Source: Athripsodes cinereus (lineage: Eukaryota > Arthropoda > Insecta > Trichoptera > Leptoceridae). Taken from it: a stretch of DNA of 64,000 nucleotides. Location of the stretch: assembly GCA_947579605.1 (NCBI GenBank), contig OX388318.1:24662098-24726097 (forward strand). Direction: 5' to 3'. Both the position numbers and the translations under genes were made by a program. The notes beneath the pieces were generated by a model. It was not told the DNA's origin. It made no database searches and was given only the letters and a program-made list of their open reading frames with translations. Positions within the stretch are counted from its first letter, which is position 1. Each line of letters begins with the position of its first letter. This document shows, piece by piece, positions 30,591-41,575 of this stretch.

Positions 30591-31020
30591 CTCTTTTCGT
30601 AATGTATTTTTAAAATAGCGGCTTCATAAAACACAACCAAATTTCGTGTCTTAACTTTTTGCAAGGCATATTTTTTTGTTGTTGCATGATGCTCAAGTAA
30701 CTCCGGCATAATTTTTGCAAATCACACTAAAGTATGTTTTAAAAAATTAAGTATTTTACCTGGAGAGGAAAAATCCGGTAAATTTTTATGTAGTTGGTTC
30801 AGCTCATGCTTAATTACGAGTATTTTCATTTTTCGTACGCGTTCGACGTATCGCAAGTATCTATACTTAAATTTTACGCTTTGTTTATTTTATTTTATTT
30901 ATTTATTCTTTTTGCACATCATCATTACATAACAGTGTTAACAAAATATTATAAAATTTTAAAAACTAGGACGATGTGCAGTGGCGAGATTATCACTATA
31001 AAGTGATAACTTTACTGATT

Positions 31021-31040
31021 GTAGGTTAGGTTAGGTTAGA
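31021..31040 (+). repeat. Short TTAGG run
   Basis: GTAGGTTAGGTTAGGTTAG contains about three and a half TTAGG units, the insect telomere repeat. It lies 60 bp before a LINE carboxy-terminal frame. Too short to prove a telomeric origin. Confidence 0.5.
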
Positions 31041-31101
31041 TCTGGTATTATTTAACGCTACAGCACATTTTGTAGGCTGAACTGCTTCTAACTTATACCA
31101 A

Positions 31102-31362
31102 TTGGGATGGATTGATTCACTGGCGTTCGCATGTGGAATGACACAAACTATCGACCATCTGATAAACGAGTGTCCCACATATGTATCCCAAGGAGAACTT
31201 CAGGACTTACAAGCACTTATGGTTGACGCGATTCGTTGGCTGCAGAATTTGGAGGACCATAAGAAGAATTTGGAGGACCATAAGAATTATGGAATAAAAA
31301 GAATTTGGAGGACCATTAGAATTTGGAGGACCATAAGAATTATTTTTACGTTTGATGTTTAA
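31102..31362 (+). pseudogene. LINE zinc-knuckle carboxy terminus
   Basis: Reads CGMTQTIDHLINECP, the C..C/H..C knuckle of many insect non-LTR proteins, then LQALMVDAIRWLQNLE. The frame continues through a minisatellite (31242-31345) that adds repeats of NLEDHKK and IWRTIRI. The first cysteines are altered (ACGM). No reverse transcriptase part. Confidence 0.6.
31242..31345 (+). repeat. Minisatellite, AATTTGGAGGACCATAAGAA unit
   Basis: Four to five copies of AATTTGGAGGACCAT(A/T)AGAA with irregular spacing. The first copy is the LINE codon run for NLEDHK, so the expansion arose from the LINE sequence itself. Confidence 0.8.
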
Positions 31363-31494
31363 AATTAGCCAAATATAGATGGATTATCAATTCTTGGGTG
31401 AAAAACATAATACCTAATAACGTGAAAATAATTAGAAATATCATGAATTTGATTTTGATGCGTTCGTCTTATTAAAAGATAAGATAAGAAGTTC

Positions 31495-31845
31495 ACGCAT
31501 TCGTGGTAGCATGGGTGTGACGGACATAAATAACAAACTAGAATGGAGACAACTAAGATGGTATGGGCATATAAGGCGGAGACCACCGGAACACATTGTT
31601 AACAAAGCTACGTCTATAAATCTCCCTCGACATCAAGAGGGAGATCAAAGAATACCTGCATGACACAATGCAATAGAATCCTGCGGAGAAATGTCCTGGA
31701 TGAAGATGATATTAGAAACAGAAGAATGTATAACCTCAGAACGAGAGGAGCTGACCCCAATAGCCTTAAGGGCAGACTTGCTTGTCCCAACTTATAGCCT
31801 TAGGCAATAAGTTGGGACAGTGCCAGTAAGAAGAAGAAGTTTCAT
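31495..31845 (+). pseudogene. RTE-like LINE carboxy-terminal relic
   Basis: NKLEWRQLRWYGHIRRRPPE, later RRNVLDEDDIRNRRMY and a stop-interrupted GRLACPNL..AISWDSA ending. LRWYGHIxR is a standard RTE-type carboxy-terminal motif. An AAGAAGAAG tail (31831-31840) follows. Several frameshifts. Confidence 0.65.
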
Positions 31846-32494
31846 CTGAAATTTTATTCTTAGACCGATATACGATTTAAGTTTTCTCCTGTGAAAAGTC
31901 CTAAACCCTTGCTGAAATTGCGAATGTTTATGGTCGTGTTTTATACCAAGGATTATTCGCCTTTTTGTTCATAATAAATGCGTTGCTTTTTATGTTAATT
32001 CATTTAAAGTATTTTTGTGTAAATTGCACATAATAAAATTTAAATAAAATAAAACTCCAACTCTTTGTAATGTCAACCACTTATTAGTCGCCCTTATAAC
32101 CAAAACGGTTTTATTAGAATTTTATTAGAATCAATACTTACATTTTTATCATCCAATATGGCTGAGACCACAAAGGATATGCCCATTCATTATATATTCA
32201 TTATTCAGTACATTCACAGCAGAAGCCATTTTATATGATAATGTAGACATACCTACCTGATATGAATAATTTGTATAACAATAACTAATAAAGATAATTA
32301 AATTTCACTTATTTTAGAAGAATTTTCTATGTGATACAGATTTTTTTATATTATATACAGTATTTTATACATTAAAACGTGAGTAATTTTTTTATTTTAT
32401 AAATTATTTATACTATTTATTATCTGTTACTTATCATTTAAAATCGATAGATTGCCTCCAGGCAATAAGCACGCCTATTGAGAATGTTTTATCC

Positions 32495-32625
32495 ATCCAT
32501 GCTTAGAACCAAGTTAAAGATGCTGCTGTTCGGCAGAAGTAATGGCGCCCTTGAGTAGTTCACGGACCATTAAACGGCGCCACATAAAAATGGTCCGATA
32601 TTATTATTATCCATCCATCGTCCTC
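32495..32625 (+). pseudogene. LINE-G carboxy terminus and tail
   Basis: LRTKLKMLLFGRSNGALE then a stop, followed by CATTAAACGGCGCCACATAA and an ATT-repeat tail at 32600-32610. The partner copy at 39545 is in the opposite orientation. Confidence 0.65.
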
Positions 32626-32935
32626 AACGCTCCTCTCGGGAGCACAGCGCAGAAACCAGCCTCCTCCATTCAGAGCGTCTCTGCGCCAATCAGGTCTCCT
32701 CTTCCCACGACATTCCCTACGCTTTGATGTCGTTGACATAGGAACGGTGGATTGTGAAAGAGGGACGTCTGGGCCAACGGAACCCTTATGGACGGTGCTC
32801 TTTTTGGCCAACTATCATTGGGCATTCTCAGAACATGTCCCAGCCCGGACCATCGTCTCTCCTGTATTACGGAGTTTACAGATCTCTGCCAGGTGCGTAT
32901 GATCTCTGCCGTATGTTTCATACATATTAATTTAT
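32598..32935 (-). pseudogene. LINE-H carboxy-terminal relic
   Basis: The minus strand reads RRWSGLGHVLRMPNDSWPKR, equivalent to the (W)xGHVLRMxxxxxPK motif of RTE-like LINEs. After frameshifts comes the segment shared with 42585 and 58981 (CCCTCAACGCTCCTCTCGGG, CCAGCCTCCTCCATTCAGAG on the plus strand). Confidence 0.65.
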
Positions 32936-33458
32936 TTATATTTATTTATTAATACATACATCCACGGCGTGAGCCTTTTACATGTTAAAATATAAAACAA
33001 AAACAAAACATAATTCTCATTTACAACACAGTTGGAACAGAACAACAACTGGCGAAGAATGTTTTATAAAAGTCATGAAAAATCAAAACATTGTGGTGAG
33101 AGTGTAAATGTCAACAAAGATTTGGTAAATGTCAAGAACAATTATTTAATACAGTAAGGAGATGTCAAGTAGATAGAAGAAATTTTTTAATATATATGAA
33201 TTGTAATAGATAATTGAAATGTCAAAAAAATTAATAAATAATACAGCAAGATGTCAGAAATTAAATAGGTATGTATCAATTATATAATAAATTGTCACTA
33301 ATAGATGAACTAATAATAATACAAAAAATCAAATTTATAGCCAAACATATTGAATAATTACACATAACAGTCAATAATAAATATTATTCATTTTATTATA
33401 AAATGAAATGTTGCCAAGTTAATGCTGTTACCATTAATGAAATAAAAATAAATAGTTT
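32936..33458 (-). mobile_element. Repeat R, long copy
   Basis: TTTATTTATATTTATTTATT, CCACGGCGTGAGCCTTTTAC and ATGTTAAAAT mark the 3' end on the minus strand. Upstream are about 400 bp of AT-rich sequence with recurring AATGTCAA words. A similar layout occurs at 45808-46170. Probably the 3' UTR of a LINE whose coding part is absent. Confidence 0.45.
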
Positions 33459-33838
33459 ATATTATGAATTTTTGACACAATTGGATGTCGGAGACTAGAT
33501 TTTTCTTACTAGAAGTGTAGATGTTAACTTTATTTTGAACCGCTCTAGATTAATCATTCCAGTTAATTCTACTCACCGATAATCAACCTAATTGAATAGG
33601 TATTAACTATGTAGGTAGGTATGTTGTATTGGATACACATACTCGTACATATATGAACTTCCTTTAGGAGTGCATGACACAGAGTTCTGACGCTTATGAA
33701 CTTCGACTCAAGGCTTGGTTAAGAGTACTCTTTAAACCTAGGTTACATTCCCAATTCCTCTGTGTCGTGTAGAATTAACTGGAATGATTAATCTTGAGTG
33801 GTTTAAAATATGATTGAATTATATTATTTAGGTGTAAC
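33459..33838. mobile_element. MITE-N, fullest copy
   Basis: Begins TTATGAATTTTTGACACAAT, TGGATGTCGGAGACTAGAT. Then AACCGCTCTAGATTAATCAT is mirrored near the right end by ATGATTAATCTTGAGTGGTT. The middle holds GCTTGGTTAAGAGTACTCTT. About 380 bp, no coding content. Confidence 0.7.
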
Positions 33839-33839
33839 T

Positions 33840-34975
33840 TTTTGAAAAATAAAAAAAATAAAAATTGTTTATTGTCGTTACAACCTAATGATGGGTCATT
33901 GTGCTGGTAAAATTTGTTGAACGTTTGATGAATATACATGAGCGCTGAAAGTTTGCTATTTCTATCTATCTAATTCTTATATCGTCCCTCTTCTGACTAA
34001 CAGTCGTATCTGCTAAAATGTAAATTGTTCAGGAGAGCGTTTTTAGTGTTTAACGCATATTTTCGTCTCTCCTAGTTATATGATACAGTGGAAATATATT
34101 ATATTATTTTATTGGTATTCTTATATATCTTAGAATCATTTTTGTGATGAAATTTTGAGCCATTTGTAAATACGACAACACATTTTATTAAGAGTAATTC
34201 GTAAATATGACAACAAATCAGAAAGTTATTCCAGGATAATGGTAACAGTTACAGGTGTGATCTTCAGTGAGAACATGCAGGGCACATATAAGATTGGTGA
34301 TCATAACTCGATTTCAACAAAAATGTCAGATACAGAAGAGGGACGATATGTGTATTAATATTTCTAGCTAATTTTTATATGTATGTTAATATTATAGTTG
34401 AAACCAACCCTCCGCACAAGCATTTGGTTGCTTATGGAGGGAGCATTTTACTATGTGTAATAATATTATTTTGTTGTCGTAATATAAATGTATACTGTGT
34501 ATTTATAAGTGAATTAGAAATTTAAAAAAAAAAGATTAATAAATCCCACTAGGTACTTGTAATAATTATTAATATTTATTGTCCAAAAACAAGGTATTTG
34601 ACATAATATTGAATTATTTTTGTATTTAATTAAATTAACCCGCGTCGTAAGAGAAAGATGCATTTTTTTACGACCGTATAATGTTGAGATTGCGTTTCCA
34701 GTGCAAACGCTAACAGTAGATGATAAAAAAATATAATATTAAATTACATCAATGTGCTTTGCCACTTACAGCGATTAAACTCTGCTAATAAACTCAAATA
34801 CACAATAAAGTTTATCATCTCATAATATAAATGAGTTTTTTCTCATATCGCTCATTTTACTATCAAGTATATTAAATAAGATTATTTTTAAACATAAAAA
34901 TTGTGAGATTCTTTTGTTTACAATTTCCAGTGTTATAAAAAATCTAATTTCGAGCTCGTTATAACTACAGTTATC
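33840..34975. other. AT-rich DNA, nothing assigned
   Basis: No recurrent family is recognised. Several short AT-rich frames without motifs. Confidence 0.3.
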
Positions 34976-34978
34976 AAA

Positions 34979-35718
34979 CATGGTAAAAATGTTGGTGTAC
35001 AATACTATTCTGGTACCGTCACTTATGTATGCAAGCGAAACATGGACGTGGTTGAAGGAGGATGAAAGTGGAATAAATGCAATGAAGATAATTATGATCG
35101 CTAAGATTGGTTGGGGATCCGTGCGAGATAAAATGAAGAATGAGGATATTAGGAGAATAAGTGGATGTAAGAGGAGTCTTGTGGACGAAATGCGTGTAAA
35201 TAAGTTTGGACATGTGGATCGAATGAATGATGGAAGGGTGACAAAGAGGATATGCTTATCTGAAAGAAGAGATGTGAGAAGGCGTGGGTGTCCGAAAACC
35301 ACGTGGCTTGATCACGAGAATCAAATCATCAAGATCGGCTATGTGTTGAGTAAGAGAATCTGTATGAATGTAGAAGAAGCAAGAAGAAATTGTATGAATG
35401 AATGTAACAGGCCAAGTGGTGTAACGGCTATCGCAGTCGACTTGCATCATTGTGGTCTTGGGTTCGATACCCGGCTGGGTCGTAAAGTTTCATTCCAAAT
35501 TTCAGCAGCCCAGGGTTTGGAGAAGAACTGTCTCAGTATAATTGAGATGGCACTGGTTTTCTGGAAGAAATTACATATATATGATAAGTCCGCCAGCTAT
35601 ACTAACATCAGCTGTGTATAGAAAACATTTAAAAAAAAGCGAAAGAAGTATGAAAGGATAAATCTATATGGCATTCTGTCCTCTCTGTACAGCCTGAGGG
35701 AATAGCTGAACATCCACT
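34979..35718 (+). pseudogene. LINE-1, longest coding relic, split by SINE-E
   Basis: The frame from 34980 reads LVPSLMYASETWTWLKEDES, then NEDIRRISGCKRSLVDEMRV, FGHVDRM, RVTKRICLSERRDV, RRRGCPKTTWLDH and MNVEEARR. The ETWT, GHVxRM and GRPxxxW elements mark the region after the reverse transcriptase palm in RTE-like LINEs. The frame is open for about 140 LINE codons, then runs into SINE-E (35408-35637). LINE-1 sequence resumes at GCGAAAGAAGTATG and ends GCCTGAGGGAATAG. Confidence 0.75.
35408..35637 (+). mobile_element. SINE-E (tRNA-headed) inserted in LINE-1
   Basis: GGCCAAGTGGTGTAACGGCT (box A region) and GGGTTCGATACCCGG (35460-35474, an excellent box B). The body is AAGTTTCATTCCAAATTTCA, GAACTGTCTCAGTATAATTG and ends TTTAAAAAAAA. 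It interrupts LINE-1 between GTATGAATGAATGTAAC and GCGAAAGAAG. A SINE, not a tRNA gene: the body is transcribed past the head and it sits inside another transposon. TSD not clear. Confidence 0.75.
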
Positions 35719-35804
35719 GTAAAATGTAGGTTTTCGTAAAAATTTACACATTCAGTTCAGCAATGTAGTATGTATGGATGAACTATAATATGACAATACA
35801 TTCA

Positions 35805-35855
35805 TCCTCTCTGCCTTCCCCACTCGGGATATAGCATGAGGGTATAGTATGGAAA
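35805..35855 (+). mobile_element. LINE-1, last ~45 bp
   Basis: CTCTCTGCCTTCCCCACTCG, GGATATAGCATGAGGGTATA and GTATGG. Confidence 0.55.
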
Positions 35856-36018
35856 CATAAAAATGCTGCAGTCAATCTGTAATTACGTAATTTACAATTA
35901 AAACTTTATTGTGCCTTATAAAATTTCTAATTATTTCATGAGTAATAGTCGTTAAAACATTACGAGAGACGCTATTATTGTCATTGATTGCTCAGCATTC
36001 CAACTAACACTTCTATTA

Positions 36019-36098
36019 GATATACCATCACGGCATAACTAACAAACTGCGTAGCCAGCACACCAGTCGCATGGAATAAATATACAAACTGTCCAGTA
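36019..36098 (-). mobile_element. SINE-A, 3' part
   Basis: ATATACCATCACGGCATAAC, GCGTAGCCAGCACACCAG, ATACAAACTGTCCAG. Confidence 0.65.
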
Positions 36099-36171
36099 CT
36101 ATTTTGTTTTGCTTTGTCTCTCCCCTTGACTTGACTATTAGAAGACCTCTGCACTCTTCGGAACTAGCTGT

Positions 36172-36392
36172 GAATAGACTTACTGAGCCCAATAGAGCCG
36201 GTAAGTCTTACATCTGTGAGATGGCTTTTGGTGTTGTTGGACGTGGAATCGCCTACCGGTGCCATTGAGAGACAATTAGACTGTCACCAGCTTCAGAAGC
36301 AAATTGAAAACTGCACTCTTCACCGGCGCCCTTGACATGGTCTAAGGACTGTTAAACGATGTCAAAACAAAATCATCTAGAACCATCATCAG
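36172..36392 (+). pseudogene. LINE-F carboxy terminus and tail
   Basis: AGCCCAATAGAGCCGGTAAG, GGCTTTTGGTGTTGTTGGAC (AFGVVG-like codons), then a VTSFRSKLKTALFTGALDMV stop, and 3' UTR GTCAAAACAAAATCATCTAG with an ATCATC tail. The best copy for defining LINE-F in this window. Confidence 0.65.
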
Positions 36393-36415
36393 TTTTTTTT
36401 TTAATTCAGTCAGTA

Positions 36416-36552
36416 GAAAGTATACATCTTTTACAGTAAGCTTAAAGCATGTTTCGACGTGAGAGGAGAGTTTACCGACACTTGGGATAGAACTGTGCAA
36501 TCTCTTGTGCAAGAGGTCAAAACTCTACCTCCAGGCTACCAACAAACTCGAT
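36416..36552 (-). mobile_element. SINE-B, diverged
   Basis: The minus strand begins GTAGCCTGGAGGTAGAGTTT, has a degraded box B (AGTTCTATCCC), and continues CTTTTACAGTAAGCTTAAAG-type body in reverse on the plus strand. Confidence 0.65.
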
Positions 36553-36644
36553 AGAAAGATAGATAGATAGAGTTTTACAATATTAATACCAATCGGAAAC
36601 CTCGATTGGAGAACCTTGTCTACACAATGCAATATTGTGTAAAA

Positions 36645-36775
36645 TCTAATCGGAAGAAGTGAGAAAGGTGTCCCAACGCTTACGAATTGGCTCTAGGCTG
36701 GCTTAAGTGATAACTTTCGGTGTCCATGAATAACGTTCACCAATTCCACCATTCTCACTGTCACGATGTAATAAT
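36645..36775 (+). repeat. Repeat S, copy 2
   Basis: AAGTGAGAAAGGTGTCCCAA, CGCTTACGAATTGGCTCTAG, AACTTTCGGTGTCCATGAAT and CCACCATTCTCACTGTCAC, as in 12503. Confidence 0.65.
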
Positions 36776-37009
36776 TCCAATACCGATAATTTACAATTAT
36801 TTGTCCTCATTTATACACATTACCTATGTTACTTATATTATTCCCTCATGCCACACGACTATTTTATAATGCATTTAAGCCATCCTACGCCGATTTGTTG
36901 GCCTATTTCTTAAGGAGCTATTTATCTATATGAACGTGTCGAATCACATGTGAACGTAAATAAGTCATATGTTTCAAACGATAGTATTATAAGGAAATAT
37001 TTTTCTAAA

Positions 37010-37275
37010 TTTAATAGAAATGGTTGGATGGCCTTGTGAAGAATAAAAACAATATTTTATAGATAAATCGGTAGGTAAGTCGAGAAGGGGAACAAGTCAC
37101 TTTTTCACGAATTCTCAATTTCTTAAATAAACGTTCTGTCGGACACAAGAAGGAGCAGCCTGAATTCTTAAAACCGCCTTCTGAGCTATAAAAATATGTT
37201 TTAAGTAGACCTTGGATGCTGTACCCCAACACTCCACTCCATAAAATAACAGTGACTCGACAATAATGATATTTT
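37010..37275 (-). pseudogene. Jockey/CR1-like LINE relic
   Basis: The minus strand reads ESLLFYGVECWGTASKVYLK, then HIFIAQKAVLRIQAAPS, CVRQNVYLRN. The FYGVxxWG and QKxxLRxI pattern is the post-palm region of Jockey-type reverse transcriptases. Frameshifts separate it from the rest. Confidence 0.6.
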
Positions 37276-38073
37276 GCATATTTTAGTCATTTTTTTTTTT
37301 AATTTTTTACCGGTCAGTCAAGAATAAGGGGGACAAGGCTACTGTTTAGATACTTTAAAAAATACCTTGATAAAAATAAAACACATTGCATTGGATGTAT
37401 CATGCCAAAAACCAATAAGGTATGCTTAATAAAAAAAAAGAATTTTTTGATCATTTTATTTTATTAATTTTTTGTGTCGTCTGGCAAATTTGATCTGCGT
37501 GTTTGTGACTTGTTCTCGTTCTAAAACAGCCGATTAAGATATATATACGTTTTTATATAAATATATATATATCTTCTTTTTGTATTACACATCATAAATC
37601 TAAGTAATCACATCTCACTGCTACGACATTTTTATGATTGACTATGCTCCGCAGTATAGAAATCATAAAAAGCATGGATCTTACTTTTTCCATGTGTCAT
37701 TAATCAATAAACCAAAGTGATACTGCCCTGAAATCAATCACATCACAGAGCCGGCAAAAGAAAATCTAATACATAAATAAACATAGACCTAATAAAATAG
37801 TGACGCAGTGTAAGCATACTCAGAAATGTTCCAAAATTCAAATAATAGAATAATTAAGATTATGCTGCGTTCCATAACATAAAGATGCTAATAGTCCTTT
37901 AAAAAAACTACAGACTCTTCTTAATCTCAGAAACTCTTTTTTGTGAGGATTTCAGTTACTGGTGGTGGACAAGAATCAAGCCAGGATGAAGACCCAAAAG
38001 CAAAATAATATGCATAAGACAGATCAGATCAGATCAAACTGACCGTACTGTACACTGTCAATTTACGATGCAG
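37276..38073. other. AT-rich DNA with a TA microsatellite
   Basis: 37551-37575 holds AT dinucleotide repeats. 37960-38070 is less AT-rich and may be more of a LINE. No frame is legible. Confidence 0.3.
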
Positions 38074-38075
38074 TA

Positions 38076-38343
38076 CACTGAGAAAAATACTCACAACGAA
38101 TCATTGGTACCTACGTACTATCAGATTATGACCAGAGATAGTACAAACGATTCGTTAGTACGGATCTATAATATTAACTTTTCGGAAACAAATCACTGGT
38201 AAATTTGCAAATGATTTGTTTGCGAAGAGTTAATATTATAGATTCGTACTAATGAATCGTTTGTACGAGTACTATCTCTGGTCGTAATCTGATAGAGCGT
38301 ACAAATGATTCGTTGTGAAATTTCGTTAGTATTTTTCTCAGTG
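38076..38343. mobile_element. Palindromic MITE with TA target duplication
   Basis: Terminal inverted repeats CACTGAGAAAAATACT and AGTATTTTTCTCAGTG, flanked by TA on both sides (38074-38075 and 38344-38345), as in Tc1/mariner-type elements. Long inner arms: TACTATCAGATTATGACCAG, AGATAGTAC mirrored by GTACTATCTCTGGTCGTAAT, CTGATAG. 268 bp, no coding capacity. Confidence 0.8.
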
Positions 38344-38354
38344 TATACATGGTG

Positions 38355-38755
38355 AGAAGCATGCGAAATGTGGAGTCATCGAAGAATGCTTCGTATATCT
38401 TGGACCAAAAAGGTCAGTAACATCGAAGTACTTAGGAGAATCGGAGCCAAGAGAGAGCTGTGGTCAAATGTCAAAGTGAGGAAGATCTCGTATTCGGATC
38501 ACGTGCTGCGTGGAATAAAGTACCGTCTCCTCCGACTTATATTGAAGAGCATGATAGAGGGAAGACGGGGAGTTGGCAGAAAGCAGATTTCCTGGCTGCG
38601 CAATATAAGAGAGTGGACCGGAATAAGGACGGTAGGTAACCTATTCAGGGCAGCACATGACAGGGAGGTTTTTGCCGAAGTGATCGCCAACGTCGGGGGG
38701 GACCTGACATGGCACAGGAAAAGGAAGAAGAATACATGGCTGAGAACAAAATAGG
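38355..38755 (+). pseudogene. RTE-like LINE carboxy-terminal relic
   Basis: Open for 128 codons: MWSHRRMLRISWTKKVSN, IEVLRRIGAKRELW, GRRGVGRKQISWLRNIREWT, then NLFRAAHDREVFAEVIANV. The (E)MWxYRRMLxIxWTxxVxNxEVL, GRKxxSWLRNIRxWT and DRxxxAxxIANVxxD motifs match RTE-like endonuclease-reverse transcriptase endings. The palm domain is missing. It starts just after the TA-flanked MITE, which may have inserted at its edge. Confidence 0.7.
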
Positions 38756-39368
38756 ATGGCATAATGTTGTTCATGAGGGACTATCCGAAGATCACGACTC
38801 TCAGAATGAGGTAAACAACTGGATAGAAAGAGAAAGAAGAAATAGTGGAAACAGTACTCTTAAAGAATTCCAAAGCAGCCATAAATAACTAAATTGTAAT
38901 TTAACAAAATATAAACAAAGTCAATATCACAAACTCTAAATTAAAACACGTAAGTCTTTTGATCTTTGATTATTGCATTTTTATCGTCTGACCGGAATAA
39001 ATTATTTAAAATTTCATCTTGTTTATAAACAAGAAAACTCACAAACATCTAACTACGTCTTATTTTCAAGAAAAATATGATTTAATCCATTCAATACCGG
39101 TATGAAAAAGAACTCTGATAACCCTGAAAAAAATTGTAAGAAATTAGTCACGTAGAATTTAGCAATGAAGTTTGTTAATCAATTTGTTTAAAAGATCTTT
39201 ATATATTATGTTGAAGGCCTAAGAGGTGGTTGGGCTAAGAGTTTCGGACACTTAATCGAGATATTCCGGGCTGCATATCTTCATAACATTTTACATCGTG
39301 TGAAGGTGTTTGCAATATATAATATTTCTAAGAGACATCTTGACTGGAGAACCATGTTTACATTTTGC

Positions 39369-39440
39369 AAGATCTTAGCGGAAAAGTTAGAAAAGCGTCC
39401 CATCGTTTATGAATTGGCTCTAAGCTGGCTTCATAAGAGC
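39369..39440 (+). repeat. Repeat S, partial
   Basis: TAGAAAAGCGTCCCATCGTT, TATGAATTGGCTCTAAGCTG, GCTTCATAAG, diverged from 36645. Confidence 0.5.
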
Positions 39441-39544
39441 CCATTTGGTTGTCGTACATAATAAAATAAATAATTTGTAAAAAAATAATCTGAGTGTGTA
39501 ACATAAATATGAATTGAATGAATTAATTACAAAATTATTTAAAA

Positions 39545-39700
39545 TAATAATTGGATAGTTTATATGTGGCGCCGTTTACTGATCCGTGACCATCTCAATG
39601 CCGCCGTGACTTCTCCTGAACAGAAGTGTTTTGAACTTGGTCCTAAATGTGGTGGTGGACTGATTCTCTCTCAGGTCTGCGGGCAAACTGTTCCAGGTAG
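39545..39700 (-). pseudogene. LINE-G carboxy terminus
   Basis: The minus strand reads PWNSLPADLRENQSTTTFRT, KFKTLLFRRSHGGIEMV, then a stop at TAAACGGCGCCACATA. The WNSLPxxLR...FKxxLKxxLF pattern is a non-LTR ending. Tail is short (AATTATTAT). Confidence 0.7.
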
Positions 39701-39704
39701 TATA

Positions 39705-40690
39705 CATATACTTTATTATACTTCTAAAGCACAAATACAAAACAGAAGCTAAATCTTATACAGAATATAATAAACATGTAAAATAAATAAATAAAATACA
39801 CAAGGAAAATTAATAGGAAGGGGAAAGAAATGGAGGAAAATGAGGGGATTTGCTCAGCGTAATTATTTACACGAAAGAAAAAAAACAAATGTAATAAAAG
39901 AAATTGAAATATGTTTAAGAAGACTAGGGACCGTTACTTTGTTCACGAAATGGATTTAGTGTTGAAGAAATACGAGCCCTGTGTGGGAGTCTGTTGGGTG
40001 AAGATACAGCCAATAAAGGAAAGAAAAAGATATACAAAAAGGTGTTTTTTTACAAGCGTAAAAGAAATATAAATTTATTGGAAATTATCCTGGTTGTGTA
40101 TTTAAATACTGGGATTTTTATTTTTCTGGTTGTGTATTTAAATGCAGGGAATTTTTATTTTCCATTTATTTTTTTGTAACATATAATTTACATTGAAGTT
40201 AAATCCAGATCTGAGCTGTATAATTATTTTTATTTGTGCGCCTGTAAATAGGGGAGAGGATTTGGAAAGAGGGACTTGGGTTCCTTACGAAGTTGAGCAT
40301 TACCGATTAATTTACATTACCGATTAAATTTGTCTGTTTTTATTCTCTTTTAATGTAATATTACTGTAATGCTTAACTGACGAGTGCAAGTGCTCAAATT
40401 CGAGCCTACGCATGATGGATAAGAATAAAGAATAAAGAATGTATTAACTACTTAATAAAATTCCGTTAAATTTGTTAATCTCTTTTTTCAAATTTAAAGT
40501 TAAGTTTATTTCCCTAGAAGGTAGACTATCAAATATAAGGTGGATCTTAAACTGGTGAACGGAAACTAGGAGAACGTTATACATTTTAAATTCCAATACT
40601 AAATTGAAAAATTGGCGACGGGGTGGTAGCAATTTTGCGAGCAAAATTACCAAATTGGCAAAACTGAGACCTAAAAAATTACATCATCAT
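39705..40690. other. No assigned feature apart from a short tandem repeat
   Basis: AT-rich DNA. 40090-40163 is a two-copy tandem repeat of 36 bp (CTGGTTGTGTATTTAAATAC then CTGGTTGTGTATTTAAATGC). 40240-40440 is slightly less AT-rich and ends in AAGAATAAAGAATAAAGAAT, a possible LINE-type tail. Confidence 0.4.
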
Positions 40691-40691
40691 T

Positions 40692-40748
40692 TTATGTTAT
40701 GAATTTTTTGACATAATTGGATGTGGAGATCTGGATAATAAGGATGAA
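40692..40748 (+). mobile_element. MITE-N end fragment
   Basis: TTATGAATTTTTTGACATAA, TTGGATGTGGAGATCTGG matches the left end of 33459. Confidence 0.5.
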
Positions 40749-41133
40749 ATAAATGACCCAATAAGTCAAGGCGCCATCTTTGTTCAAATGTTAGAAAGAT
40801 TTTTTTTTACAAACAAACAGTTATACCTAACATAAATAACAATACACAGCCAAATCAATTACAATTAGTAATCCAGCAAAGTTTGCAAATTTTGTTTGGT
40901 ATTATATAATGCAACAATAACTGTTTCTAAATAATATTGAAATCTTTCATGTATGCATTCGAGCTAATATAAAGATGGATGATCCCAATGTTGTTTCCAT
41001 TAAACTACAATAGATGACGTCTTTCCAATTTGAAACACAAGAATTGTTTGAAATGCGTTGAAAAATTGTTTTCAAAAGTGGAAGTTTATCAAATTGAACT
41101 ATTTACATATACATAAGTATACAACTTTTTAAA

Positions 41134-41312
41134 AAAAAAAGAAGATATATCTGGGTTTTGTTATAAACCCAAATACAACCTTACACACCTTTCACAGTAA
41201 GCTACTAAAAGCTTGTGTCGTAAAAGGGGAGTTTGCCAGCACCCGGTATTGAACCACGGACCCCTTGTTCACGAGGCCGAGACTCTTCCTCCAGGCTACC
41301 GACGAACTTTCA
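41134..41312 (-). mobile_element. SINE-B, full length
   Basis: The minus strand begins GTCGGTAGCCTGGAGGAAGA (box A region), has GGTTCAATACCGGG (box B, 41253-41266), then CTTTTAGTAGCTTACTGTG, TTGGGTTTATAACAAAACCC and a poly(A)-like end (AAAAAAAAAA at 41132-41141 on the plus strand). Confidence 0.75.
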
Positions 41313-41329
41313 AAAATTTCAAGTCATGT

Positions 41330-41575
41330 AATAAGCATGACACAGAGGAATTGGGAATGTTACCTAAGTTTAAAGAGTACTCTCAACCAAACCTTGAGTC
41401 GATTCATAAGCGTCGAAACTCTGCGTGTCGTGCACACTCCTTAAGGAAGTTCACATATGTATCATACACAACATAACTACCTAGTTAATATCTATTCAAA
41501 TAGGTTGTCTATCGGTGAGTGTGATCAATTGGAATGATTAATCTAGAATGGTTCAAAATATGTTTGATCATCGTC
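41330..41575 (-). mobile_element. MITE-N copy
   Basis: ATGACACAGAGGAATTGGGA, AAGAGTACTCTCAACCAAAC, TATCGGTGAGTGTGATCAAT and GGAATGATTAATCTAGAATG are the reverse complement of 33540-33790. Confidence 0.7.

Noticed and set aside
34820..35302. A 160-codon minus-strand frame.
   Set aside because: It is the shadow of the LINE-1 coding frame on the other strand.
35408..35485. A tRNA gene, given the excellent box B GGTTCGATACC.
   Set aside because: It is the head of SINE-E inside LINE-1, followed by a non-tRNA body and an A-rich end, and no closed acceptor stem could be drawn.
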